Of a stretch of DNA of 64,000 nucleotides, positions 37,149-44,973 are shown one piece after another (position 1 is the first letter of the stretch; every line of letters begins with the position of its first letter). The position numbers and the translations under genes were made by a program. A model generated the notes under the pieces. That model saw nothing but the letters and a program-made list of their open reading frames with translations. It did not search any database and had not been told where the DNA came from. The stretch comes from Nakamurella sp. A5-74 (GTDB taxonomy: Bacteria; Actinomycetota; Actinomycetes; Mycobacteriales; Nakamurellaceae), in contig NZ_CP159218.1 of NCBI RefSeq assembly GCF_040438885.1, positions 1,984,001-2,048,000 on the forward strand. Reading direction: 5' to 3'.

Positions 37149-38197
37149 CGGCCGCCCCCCAGGAGCTGCAGGGGTCGGTATCGGCACCAGGGCTCCCCGG
37201 TAACGTGCCGCGGGTGGAAGACCGCTCCGAGCAGCCCGTCACCGAGTCCGATGTCGCTGAGTTCCGGATGGTGTTCGACCGGTTGTGCTCGGCCGTCGAC
37301 TCGGTCGTCGTCGGTCGTCGGCGGGTGGTCGAACTGGTCGCGGTCGCGCTGGCCGCCAACGGTCACGTCCTGATCGAGGACCTGCCCGGCACCGGTAAGA
37401 CGACCCTGGCGCGGGCCCTGGCCGCCGCCATCGGCGGGTCCTCGAGCCGGGTGCAGTTCACCCCCGACCTGCTGCCGGCCGACATCACCGGCGGCCTGGT
37501 CTACGAGCCGGGCAGTGGCGAACTCGCCTTCCGGCGCGGACCGGTGTTCACCAACATCCTGCTGGCGGACGAGATCAACCGCGCCGCTGCCAAGACCCAG
37601 TCGGCACTGCTCGAGGTGATGGCAGAGCGCACCGTCACCGTCGACGGCGTGACCCATCGGGTTCCCGACCCGTTCGTCACCCTCGCGACGCAGAACCCGC
37701 TCGACGCCGACGGCACCTTCCGGCTGCCGTTGGCCGAACTCGATCGGTTCGCGATCAAGACATCCCTCGGTGTCCCCGATCCTGATTACGAATTGCTGGC
37801 CATCGATCCGCTCGGTTCCGCGGGCGATGTCTCGCGGGTCACGCCGGTGATGACGCCCGCCGATCTCGCGAACTGGTCGAAGCGTTTGCGTCGGCTGCAC
37901 GTGGCGCCGCCGGTGCTCGCGTACATCCGCGACATCGGTCTGGCGACCAGGGCGGAGCCGCGACTGCGGGTGGCGGTCAGCACCCGGGGGCTCAAGATGA
38001 TGGTCGGCTGCTGTCAGGTCTACGCCGCCGCCCAGGGTCGTCACTTCGTGGTTCCCAGCGACGTGCAGCGGCTGGCCGAGCCGTTGCTCGCGCACCGACT
38101 CGTTCCGGCACAGGACTTCCGGTCCACTCCCGCCCCGGTCGAGGAGATCCTGGCCGACGTGGTCGCCTCGGTGGCCGCGCCGCGTCCGCAGGTCTGA
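37145..38197 (+). CDS. MoxR-family AAA+ ATPase
   Basis: A 350-residue AAA+ chaperone-like ATPase with Walker A PGTGKTTLA at 81-89, Walker B LLADEINRA at 139-147 and sensor ATQNP at 181-185. MoxR proteins are typically encoded with DUF58 and transglutaminase-like proteins, as here, and are thought to assemble or activate partner complexes using von Willebrand-like or DUF58 partners. The first four bases overlap the stop of the surface protein. Its place in the type VII locus suggests a role in maturation of the surface apparatus. Confidence 0.94.
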   Translation: MTAAPQELQGSVSAPGLPGNVPRVEDRSEQPVTESDVAEFRMVFDRLCSAVDSVVVGRRRVVELVAVALAANGHVLIEDLPGTGKTTLARALAAAIGGSSSRVQFTPDLLPADITGGLVYEPGSGELAFRRGPVFTNILLADEINRAAAKTQSALLEVMAERTVTVDGVTHRVPDPFVTLATQNPLDADGTFRLPLAELDRFAIKTSLGVPDPDYELLAIDPLGSAGDVSRVTPVMTPADLANWSKRLRRLHVAPPVLAYIRDIGLATRAEPRLRVAVSTRGLKMMVGCCQVYAAAQGRHFVVPSDVQRLAEPLLAHRLVPAQDFRSTPAPVEEILADVVASVAAPRPQV

Positions 38198-38213
38198 GCG
38201 GGAGGCTGCTGCG

Positions 38214-39485
38214 GTGACGTCGGCGACCGCCCGGTCCGGGACCGACACCGCACCGCGCACATCCTCTGTCGGCGTCGGGGGCTGCGCTCCGCAGGACGAT
38301 CCAGCTGCCCCGCTGCCGGATGCCCCGGCCCGCCGGGTACGCAGGATCGGGCCGACCCGGCGTGGAGTGGCGCTGCTGACGTTGGGCGTCTGCTGCATCG
38401 TGCTGGGCGTACTGGCGCGGTACCCGGGGCTCATCGGTCTGGGGATCGCAGCCGTCGTCGCCGTTCTCGTCGCCGTGATCGGACTGGTGAGCAAGCGCAG
38501 CGTCGCGCTCCGACGAGAGTTGCCGTCCGGCGCTGTTCGGCGCCTCGATCCGGTGGTGGCCGCGGTGAGTCCGACGGCTCGCCGGGGCGCGGGTCGAGGT
38601 GATGAGGTCGAACTCGTCGAACGGATCGACGGCGTGCCGCTGCCCGCCACCAAAATGGTCATCGGACAGAGCGGGGCCCGACTCGAGTACTCGATCCCGA
38701 CCACGATGCCGGGCGCCGTCGCTCTCGGTCCCACCGAACTGCGCTACTTCGGATTCGCCGGATTGTCCCGGATGCGGTTGCGGGACAACAGCATCGCGTC
38801 GGTGCTCGTGCTGGCCAGGATGCTGCCGGTGCGCATCCCGGACAACGGCGCCCTGCCGGTCGACATCATCAACGGTGACGAGATCGAGGGCGGCGGCACC
38901 GAACTGCGGAGCCTGCGGCCGTACATCCCTGGCGACGACATCCGCAAGGTGAATGCCCGGATCTCCGCACGGATGGGTCGTCTGATGATCCGGCAGGACT
39001 CCGAGCCGTCGATCTCGGCGGTCACCCTTGTCGTGGACAACGCCGCCGGGACCCCACCGGAGTGCTTTGCCGAGATGCTCGACGTGGCGACGTCGCTGGC
39101 GGGTGCCGCGATCCGACAGGGTTTGCCGGTCCGATGGACCGCCCGCGGCCGGGACGGCGCCTCCGACGTGGACCTGGACGGCCTCGGGATCACCGAGCAG
39201 GCGATCGCCTGCCTTCCCCTCTCGCAGGAATCGGTGCCGCGCATCGGCACCACCGATCTGACGATCGTCGTCAGCGGACCCGATTCCGGACCGGGACACC
39301 TGTTGGAGGCGCTCACCGCGGCCGACCGGGGTGGGTTGTTCGTGGTGGCCGGCCTGATCGCCGCCACCGACGACGACACCGATCGGGGAGCAGCGGCCGA
39401 CGGGGCGGGCGGGGTCCTCATCCAGGCGCCGACCGCGGAAACCGTGCTGCGCCGGTTCGCCTACCTCGGCAGTGGGGCGGCCTGA
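38214..39485 (+). CDS. DUF58 domain-containing protein
   Basis: A 423-residue membrane protein, GTG 38214. Two membrane helices at about 45-90 (GVALLTLGVCCIVLGVLARY, then LIGLGIAAVVAVLVAVIGLV) precede a cytoplasmic or surface domain with the DUF58 core (LRPYIPGDDIRKVNARISARMGRLMIRQ), equivalent to the family's GDDxRxIxWxxSARxxxLxVR block. The C-terminal part resembles a VWA fold. Second gene of the MoxR-DUF58-transglutaminase operon. Confidence 0.92.
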   Translation: MTSATARSGTDTAPRTSSVGVGGCAPQDDPAAPLPDAPARRVRRIGPTRRGVALLTLGVCCIVLGVLARYPGLIGLGIAAVVAVLVAVIGLVSKRSVALRRELPSGAVRRLDPVVAAVSPTARRGAGRGDEVELVERIDGVPLPATKMVIGQSGARLEYSIPTTMPGAVALGPTELRYFGFAGLSRMRLRDNSIASVLVLARMLPVRIPDNGALPVDIINGDEIEGGGTELRSLRPYIPGDDIRKVNARISARMGRLMIRQDSEPSISAVTLVVDNAAGTPPECFAEMLDVATSLAGAAIRQGLPVRWTARGRDGASDVDLDGLGITEQAIACLPLSQESVPRIGTTDLTIVVSGPDSGPGHLLEALTAADRGGLFVVAGLIAATDDDTDRGAAADGAGGVLIQAPTAETVLRRFAYLGSGAA

Positions 39486-39487
39486 GC

Positions 39488-41659
39488 ATGAGCGCTGCCA
39501 CCGCGACCGCCCCGCGCACCGGGACACCGTCAGCGCCCCCCGAGGAGGCCCCGGCCAGGCGTCCACGTCCTCGGATCGCCGGCCGGGCCCTGCTCAGCTC
39601 ACTGGTGGCGCTGACCGTCGGCAGCGCCTTCCTCGGCTCGACCTTCGGCGGGTGGTGGCCGCCGTTGTTGCTGGTCGGCACGATGCTGCTGGTGACTTCT
39701 CTGGTGCTGGGCCTGCTGCTTCTCCGGGTCTCGATGCCGCTCGTCACCCTCGTCACGGTGATCCTGGTGGTGGGTACCGGCTATCTGCTGGTGCTGGGTG
39801 CGCCGCGGGTCGGGCCTGATTCGCAGGTGGCCAGGCCCGCCTGGCGGATCCTGCTCGATACGGTCGCGGCGCTGTTGTCGACCCCGGCGGGCACTCCGGC
39901 GCGGCTGGATCTGCTCGCACCGGCGTTCGTCGTGGTCGGACTGGCGAGCATCTTCCTGGTCGGCAGGGCACAGCTGCGCGGACCGGGGCGGGCGATGGGG
40001 ATCGCCCCGCTGGTGGTCGCGCCGCTGCTGTATGCCGCCGGCCTGGTCCTCACGGCGGGAACGGCGGATCGTAACGGGGTGGTCGCGGGTGCGCTGCTGC
40101 TCACCCTCGTCCTGGGATGGACCCGCTGGTCACCGGCGACGGCGGCCACCGCGGCGGTGTGTGCGGTCTGCGCGACGCTGGTCGCCCTGACGAGCACCGG
40201 GCCGGGATTCGATGTCCGCCAGTACGTCACGCCGCCGCGGATCGTCGTCGCCCAGCAGAACCTGCTGCCCTACCTGCCGGTGTGGTCGGTGGAGCGGGAC
40301 ACACCCGTGTTCACGGTCTCCGGAGCCGTCCCGGACAGCGTGGCGGTCGCTGTCTACAGCGGCTTCGACGGCAACACCTGGTCCTCCGGCACCGATTTCG
40401 CGCTCTACGGCAGCCCACGCCCATCGGTGCTGCCGCCGGGCGCGATCACCGCCGACTACGAGATGCAGGTGGTGACGAGCACGATCCCGGGTGACTGGCT
40501 GCCGGCCACCGGCACCGTCACCGGGATCAGCGCCCCGGATGCCGTGATCGACGTCGTCGGCGGCTCGCTGGTCCGGATCGGGCAGCAGCAGACGCCGATC
40601 CCGTACACGGTCCGGGGGAGCATCGACGTGGCGGACGACGCCGGGCTGGTGTCGGCAGGAGTTCCGGACCGCGGTGCCGCCGCACCGTTCCTGGCGGTGC
40701 CGGAGGTCCCGGAATCGTTGCAGCGCTGGCTCAACAACGTCATCGCCCGGTATCCGGGTCGCTACGACCAGGCGGCAGCACTGGAGAGCGCGCTGCGGGA
40801 GAACCACGCGGTCGACGCCAAGTCCAGTGGCAGCTCCTCCTGGTATGCGGTCGATGCGCTCGTCGGTGCCGGCGGAAAGGCCCCGCTGCGCGCAGCGCCG
40901 GCCGAGAACTACGTGTCGGCTTTCGCCGCCCTGGCCAGGTCGGCCGGGTTGCCGACCAGGGTCGTGATCGGGGCCAGGCTTTCCCAGGTCCCCGGTGTGG
41001 TGGAGGCGACGTCGGTCGTCAGTGGCGCGCAGATGTCGGTCTGGCCGGAGGTCTACTTCTCCGACATCGGCTGGGTGGCCTTCAACCCGGTGCCGGGGCC
41101 GACGAAAACGCCTGCGCAGCAACGACATGAACAGGTCAAGGCGCAGCAGACCGATGATCCGGAGGTCGACGAGGAGATCCCGGTCGTCGGCGACGACCCC
41201 GGACCGGGGGCCGGTACCGATGATCGCGGAACGGACTGGGGTGCGGTGGCCAGGACCAGCGCCATCAGCCTCGTGCTGGGGCTGGTGGTGGCTGCCGTGC
41301 TCGCGCTGCTGGGCTCGATCGCAGTGATCATCGGCGCCCGTCGGCGCGGCCCGGCCGGCGCCTGGTCGCTGGTGGAACGCGCCGCTCGCTCGGCCGGGAT
41401 CCGGCCGGCTCCCGACTGGACCGTGGAACGGATCGCGGACGCGATCGACGTCCGGACGGACAGCTGCGCGGCGCATCCGGTCGCCGGGCTCGCGGCAGGC
41501 GCCCAACGTGCCCGGTTCGGGCCGCAGGGATCCGCGCTGCCCGCGTCGTGGAGTGACGTGCGGCGGGTGAGATCGGCGCTGCGGCAGACACTTCCGTGGC
41601 ACCGCCGGGCGGCGTGGTTCCTGCATCCGGCTGCCTGGTGGCCGCGCCGGTCGCGCTGA
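39488..41659 (+). CDS. Transglutaminase-fold membrane protein (TgpA-like), catalytic triad lost
   Basis: A 723-residue protein with about five to six N-terminal membrane helices (30-250), a periplasmic region, and one C-terminal helix (about 590-615) before a cytoplasmic tail. The transglutaminase core is recognisable: AENYVSAFAALARSAGLPTRVVIGARL and SVWPEVYFSDIGWVAFNPVPG. In active members these read CExxAxAF..., HAWxEV and DPTPG. Here the Cys is Ala472, the His is Ser517 and the Asp is Asn533, so all three triad positions are changed. The protein is probably a scaffold. Last gene of the MoxR operon, converging on the kinase gene with a 24-base gap. Confidence 0.88.
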   Translation: MSAATATAPRTGTPSAPPEEAPARRPRPRIAGRALLSSLVALTVGSAFLGSTFGGWWPPLLLVGTMLLVTSLVLGLLLLRVSMPLVTLVTVILVVGTGYLLVLGAPRVGPDSQVARPAWRILLDTVAALLSTPAGTPARLDLLAPAFVVVGLASIFLVGRAQLRGPGRAMGIAPLVVAPLLYAAGLVLTAGTADRNGVVAGALLLTLVLGWTRWSPATAATAAVCAVCATLVALTSTGPGFDVRQYVTPPRIVVAQQNLLPYLPVWSVERDTPVFTVSGAVPDSVAVAVYSGFDGNTWSSGTDFALYGSPRPSVLPPGAITADYEMQVVTSTIPGDWLPATGTVTGISAPDAVIDVVGGSLVRIGQQQTPIPYTVRGSIDVADDAGLVSAGVPDRGAAAPFLAVPEVPESLQRWLNNVIARYPGRYDQAAALESALRENHAVDAKSSGSSSWYAVDALVGAGGKAPLRAAPAENYVSAFAALARSAGLPTRVVIGARLSQVPGVVEATSVVSGAQMSVWPEVYFSDIGWVAFNPVPGPTKTPAQQRHEQVKAQQTDDPEVDEEIPVVGDDPGPGAGTDDRGTDWGAVARTSAISLVLGLVVAAVLALLGSIAVIIGARRRGPAGAWSLVERAARSAGIRPAPDWTVERIADAIDVRTDSCAAHPVAGLAAGAQRARFGPQGSALPASWSDVRRVRSALRQTLPWHRRAAWFLHPAAWWPRRSR

Positions 41660-41683
41660 TTGCCGATCCCGCAGGTCTCGGCG

Positions 41684-43792
41684 TCAGCCGGCCGACCGGG
41701 ATGCTCCGCCGCTCGCTGCACTGCGGGTGCCTGCGTCGGCGCATTCCGGCGAGGCGATCGGGTAGTAGTCCACGCCCGCCTTCCCGGTGCCGGTGTTGGC
41801 GGCGACGACGGCGAACACGACCGTCTGGCAGCGGCCGTAGCTGACAGCTGCCGGGATGACGGTGTCGCCCTTCTGCGCTCGTTGCACGGGTTCGTGGATC
41901 AACGGATCCAGGTTCCCGGTGTGGGTCTTCTGGTTGAAGTTCGTCGCATCGAACAGTGCCAGGGTGGCGTCCTCAGCCTGCGGTCCGCGCACCGTGACGC
42001 GGACCAGTGCGTCCCCTTCGAACTTCACCGACAGGATGTCCGGCGTGTAGTCGGGGTCGTTCTGGTCGACGACGGCGCCCAGTTCGCTGGGGGACACGCT
42101 GCCCGCACCGGCGTTGACCGGGGAGTCGGTGACCGGCGTGACGGTGCGCTCGGCGGGCTTGGCCAGGAAGTAGGCGACGACACCGGAGATCGCCAACATC
42201 ACGACGGCCAGCGCGATGATGCTCGCGCGGACCCGGGCCTGCGGTCGCTCGTCGTCCTCGCTGTCGTGGGTGGCGTCCCCGACCCCGGCTGCGGTGGACG
42301 GGCGCCAGCCGGTCGGCGCTGCATCTGGGGTGCGATCGCCCTGGTCCGCTCCCAATCCTGCTGCCCCAGGTCCCGGCGCACCACTGCCGGTGGCCGGAGC
42401 GGCTGTCCGCGCGAGTTGCTGGGCGACCGAGACAGCGGGACTGCCGGGCTCTGCGGCTGCGGGCCGCGCATGACCGGCACTGATCCTGGCGTCCTGATCG
42501 CGGTCGACGGCGGAGGCGGGGACGGGCTGCCGACCGGTCGCGATCACCCGGGAAACAGCCTGGGCGGCAACAATTTCGGAATCAGTGACCGCTGTGGGAG
42601 GAGTTCGGACCGGGCCGCTCGTCGAGGTCGCGGCCGTTCCTGGGGCCCACATCAGATCGTCGGACCCAGCGGGAAGATCGCCGACCCCACCCGGGTCGTG
42701 CCGGTCCGCGTCAGCGGGTGGGAGATCGGGACCCGTCACCGCTGCCGGACCGGACTCCCCGACCGGCTCGGAGTCGGGGTCCTGGGCGCGGTGGCGGGAC
42801 GCCCGCGGTGCGGTGGACCCGGCGTCACGATCGGATTCCGCCGTCGCGGGCAGGTCGGCCGCAACGGCGGCGGGGGGTGCGTGGAACGGGACCGGCGGAA
42901 CGACCGGCGAGCCGGCATCCGGACCCGGCGCCCAGCCGGTGGTGCGCCGCTCCAGATCGCGCAGGCCCCCGATCAGTTCCGCCGCGGATCCGAAGCGGCG
43001 TACGCGATCCGGATCCATCCCGCGTTCGATCAGAGCGCGCAAGCCGTCGGGGATCTCCGCCGGCAGTCCCCGACGTTGTCCCGTCCTGACCCGGCGCAGA
43101 TAGGCCAGCGCGGTGTCGTCGGCCGGGTCGTCGGCGGCGAACGGGGCCCGACCCTCGAGCAGGGTGGCCATGGTCGAGCACAGCGACCACAGGTCGTCGA
43201 CCGGTTCGGGGGAGCGGCCGTCCAGCACCTCGGGGGAGGCATGCCGGTAGCTGAGCCGATCCAGCGACGAGGTGTGGCCGGCATCGACGGAGCGGGCGAT
43301 GCCGAAGTCCGCCAGCACGTACGAGGTGGGCAGGATCAGGATGTTCTGCGGCTTGACGTCCCGGTGCACCACCCGCTGGGCGTGGGCGAAGTCGAGCGCG
43401 TCAGCGATCACCCGGCCCATCGAGATGACGTCCTCGGACGGGAACGGTCCGGCACTGCGCAGCCGGTCGTGGGTGGAGCCCAGCTCGAAGAAGTCCATGA
43501 CGATGCAGGGGCGGCCGTCGGTGAGGGTCCGGGTGTCCAACACGGTGACGATGTTCGGATGAGCGCGTCCGAGCTTGACGGTCAGGGCGATCTCCCGCTG
43601 GAAGCGCCGTACCTCCTGCGCCGCCGACAGGTTCACCACCTTGATGGCCACGTCGCGGTCGAGGGCGGTCTGGGTGCCCCGGTAGATCGTGGAGTCTCCG
43701 CCGGAGGCAACGGCGTGCAGGTCGGCGAAGCCCTCCAGCTCCAGGGCGCCGGTCGTCGCCACGAGCTGGTTCGGCCCTCCGTCCACTTCCAC
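41684..43792 (-). CDS. Transmembrane serine/threonine protein kinase
   Basis: A 702-residue Hanks-type kinase from GTG 43792 (AGGAAA upstream; earlier in-frame codons lack homology). The kinase domain covers about 20-280: the ATP lysine in VAIKVV (Lys51), Glu67, the catalytic loop HRDVKPQN at 143-150 and DFG at 162-164 are all present, so it should be active. A long Pro/Ala/Ser-rich juxtamembrane segment follows, one membrane helix at about 520-545 (IIALAVVMLAISGVVAYFLA), and an extracellular domain of about 150 residues. In Firmicute type VII systems the EssB/YukC subunit is a pseudokinase with one membrane helix; this gene might play a comparable but active role, and could modify ligands for the FHA domain of the ATPase. 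Confidence 0.88.
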   Translation of the reverse strand: MEVDGGPNQLVATTGALELEGFADLHAVASGGDSTIYRGTQTALDRDVAIKVVNLSAAQEVRRFQREIALTVKLGRAHPNIVTVLDTRTLTDGRPCIVMDFFELGSTHDRLRSAGPFPSEDVISMGRVIADALDFAHAQRVVHRDVKPQNILILPTSYVLADFGIARSVDAGHTSSLDRLSYRHASPEVLDGRSPEPVDDLWSLCSTMATLLEGRAPFAADDPADDTALAYLRRVRTGQRRGLPAEIPDGLRALIERGMDPDRVRRFGSAAELIGGLRDLERRTTGWAPGPDAGSPVVPPVPFHAPPAAVAADLPATAESDRDAGSTAPRASRHRAQDPDSEPVGESGPAAVTGPDLPPADADRHDPGGVGDLPAGSDDLMWAPGTAATSTSGPVRTPPTAVTDSEIVAAQAVSRVIATGRQPVPASAVDRDQDARISAGHARPAAAEPGSPAVSVAQQLARTAAPATGSGAPGPGAAGLGADQGDRTPDAAPTGWRPSTAAGVGDATHDSEDDERPQARVRASIIALAVVMLAISGVVAYFLAKPAERTVTPVTDSPVNAGAGSVSPSELGAVVDQNDPDYTPDILSVKFEGDALVRVTVRGPQAEDATLALFDATNFNQKTHTGNLDPLIHEPVQRAQKGDTVIPAAVSYGRCQTVVFAVVAANTGTGKAGVDYYPIASPECADAGTRSAASGGASRSAG

Positions 43793-43884
43793 CCCATTTC
43801 CTGACCTGAGGACGGCGCCGGTGTCGGTGCCGGTCGTCGTCCGTCCGCGGTGCAGAACGGCACCGGCACCGGGAGGGCGAAGAA

Positions 43885-43936
43885 GGAACCTTCCGGGGCG
43901 GTGACCCTGGGGAAATCCTACGGCCCGGCCTAGCGT
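43885..43936 (+). promoter_or_regulatory. Type VII locus promoter C
   Basis: GGAACCTTCC at 43885-43894, 34 bases, CCTAGC at 43929-43934; -10 hexamer TAGCGT (43931-43936). Same spacing as A and B. Lies between the divergent kinase gene and the WXG100 gene at 44038. Confidence 0.7.
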
Positions 43937-44037
43937 CGAGGTGTCCCGAACGGCAGATCTCACCATCCGTCAACAGCAGCCCATCCGGGACCATTCGTCG
44001 CACCGAGGTCTCTTCACCACCACCGAACGGGGTCACC

Positions 44038-44319
44038 ATGACACACAACAAGCAGCAGTTCCTGGGTCTCGACACCGATTTCTGCCGCGGCAAGTCGTCG
44101 CAGATGCGCGGTCAGGGCGAGCAGATGGGCGGTCTGATGAGCAACATCCAGGGCCAGCTCGACGGCGTCGTCTGGCAGGGCCAGAACGCCGAGCGCTTCT
44201 GCGACCACTGGGCCTCGACCCTGAAGCCGAAGATGGTCGAGTCCGCCGGCGAGATGGACCACCGTGGCCGCGAACTCCGCAAGCGGGCCGACTGGCAGGA
44301 CCAGGTGTCCAGCGCCTGA
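44038..44319 (+). CDS. WXG100 family type VII secretion target
   Basis: A 93-residue helical-hairpin protein with the WXG turn in VVWQGQNAERFCDHW (W-Q-G near residue 42). It is flanked by amphipathic helices and has a Lys/Arg-rich second helix. It contains two cysteines (residue 16 and in FCDHW), unusual for the family. Monocistronic behind promoter C. It may form a pair with the WXG100 protein at 29250, although the two genes are 14.5 kb apart. Confidence 0.93.
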   Translation: MTHNKQQFLGLDTDFCRGKSSQMRGQGEQMGGLMSNIQGQLDGVVWQGQNAERFCDHWASTLKPKMVESAGEMDHRGRELRKRADWQDQVSSA

Positions 44320-44431
44320 TCCCGCCAGGCCCCCGAACCCCGCCGAACCGCGTTCCAGGACCTTTTCGGCGCCTACCGGAGTGGATGTCGCCGTCTCGAC
44401 CCGAGTCCACCCTGGCAGTTATCGTGACGCG

Positions 44432-44938
44432 GTGATCTTCCGCCGCACCGCACGGATCCTGCTGATCGACGAGAAGTCCCGGATCCTGCTGTTCGCCGAC
44501 ACCGACCCCGGGATCCCCGGGGTCCGCTGGTGGATCACTCCCGGCGGCGGTGTCGAGCCGGGGGAGACCGACCGGGACGCTGCGCTGCGGGAGCTGACCG
44601 AGGAGACCGGGCTGCTGCTCACGGATCCTGCCGGCCTGTCCGGGCCGATCGCCGTCCGGATCGGGGTGTTCCACTACAGCGACCGGTCCGTGGAGAACGC
44701 CGAGACCTATTTCGTCGCGAGCGTCGAGACCTTCGACATCGACATCAGCGGCCACACCGAGGACGAGAAGCTCACGATGGCCCAGCACCGGTGGTGGACG
44801 TACGAGGAACTCGTCAGTACGACGGAGACCATCGCCCCGCCGGGGTTGGCTGCGCTGTGGCTGGCGGCCGAGACCGCACCCCCGGACGTACCGATCGACC
44901 TCGGGCGCGAGGAGTTGGCCATCCGCGACCTGGGCTGA
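44432..44938 (+). CDS. Nudix hydrolase
   Basis: A 168-residue protein taken from GTG 44432 (VIFRRTARILLIDEKSRILLF). A complete Nudix box is visible: GGGVEPGETDRDAALRELTE followed by ETG, with all acidic ligands. Of the ADP-ribose/NDP-sugar or mutator type by general layout; substrate unknown. Earlier in-frame starts at 44384 and 44396 would add 12-16 residues. Its 3' end is part of a strong hairpin shared with the convergent gene. Confidence 0.88.
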   Translation: MIFRRTARILLIDEKSRILLFADTDPGIPGVRWWITPGGGVEPGETDRDAALRELTEETGLLLTDPAGLSGPIAVRIGVFHYSDRSVENAETYFVASVETFDIDISGHTEDEKLTMAQHRWWTYEELVSTTETIAPPGLAALWLAAETAPPDVPIDLGREELAIRDLG

Positions 44939-44961
44939 GGCATCAGGGGCCCAGGTCGCGG
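44923..44961. terminator. Bidirectional terminator between Nudix and phosphodiesterase genes
   Basis: CCGCGACCTGGGC (44923-44935) and its exact complement (44949-44961), a 13-bp stem with a 13-base loop. The upstream arm lies within the last codons of the Nudix gene. It can serve both converging genes. Confidence 0.75.
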
Positions 44962-44973
44962 TGTGGCCTCTGG

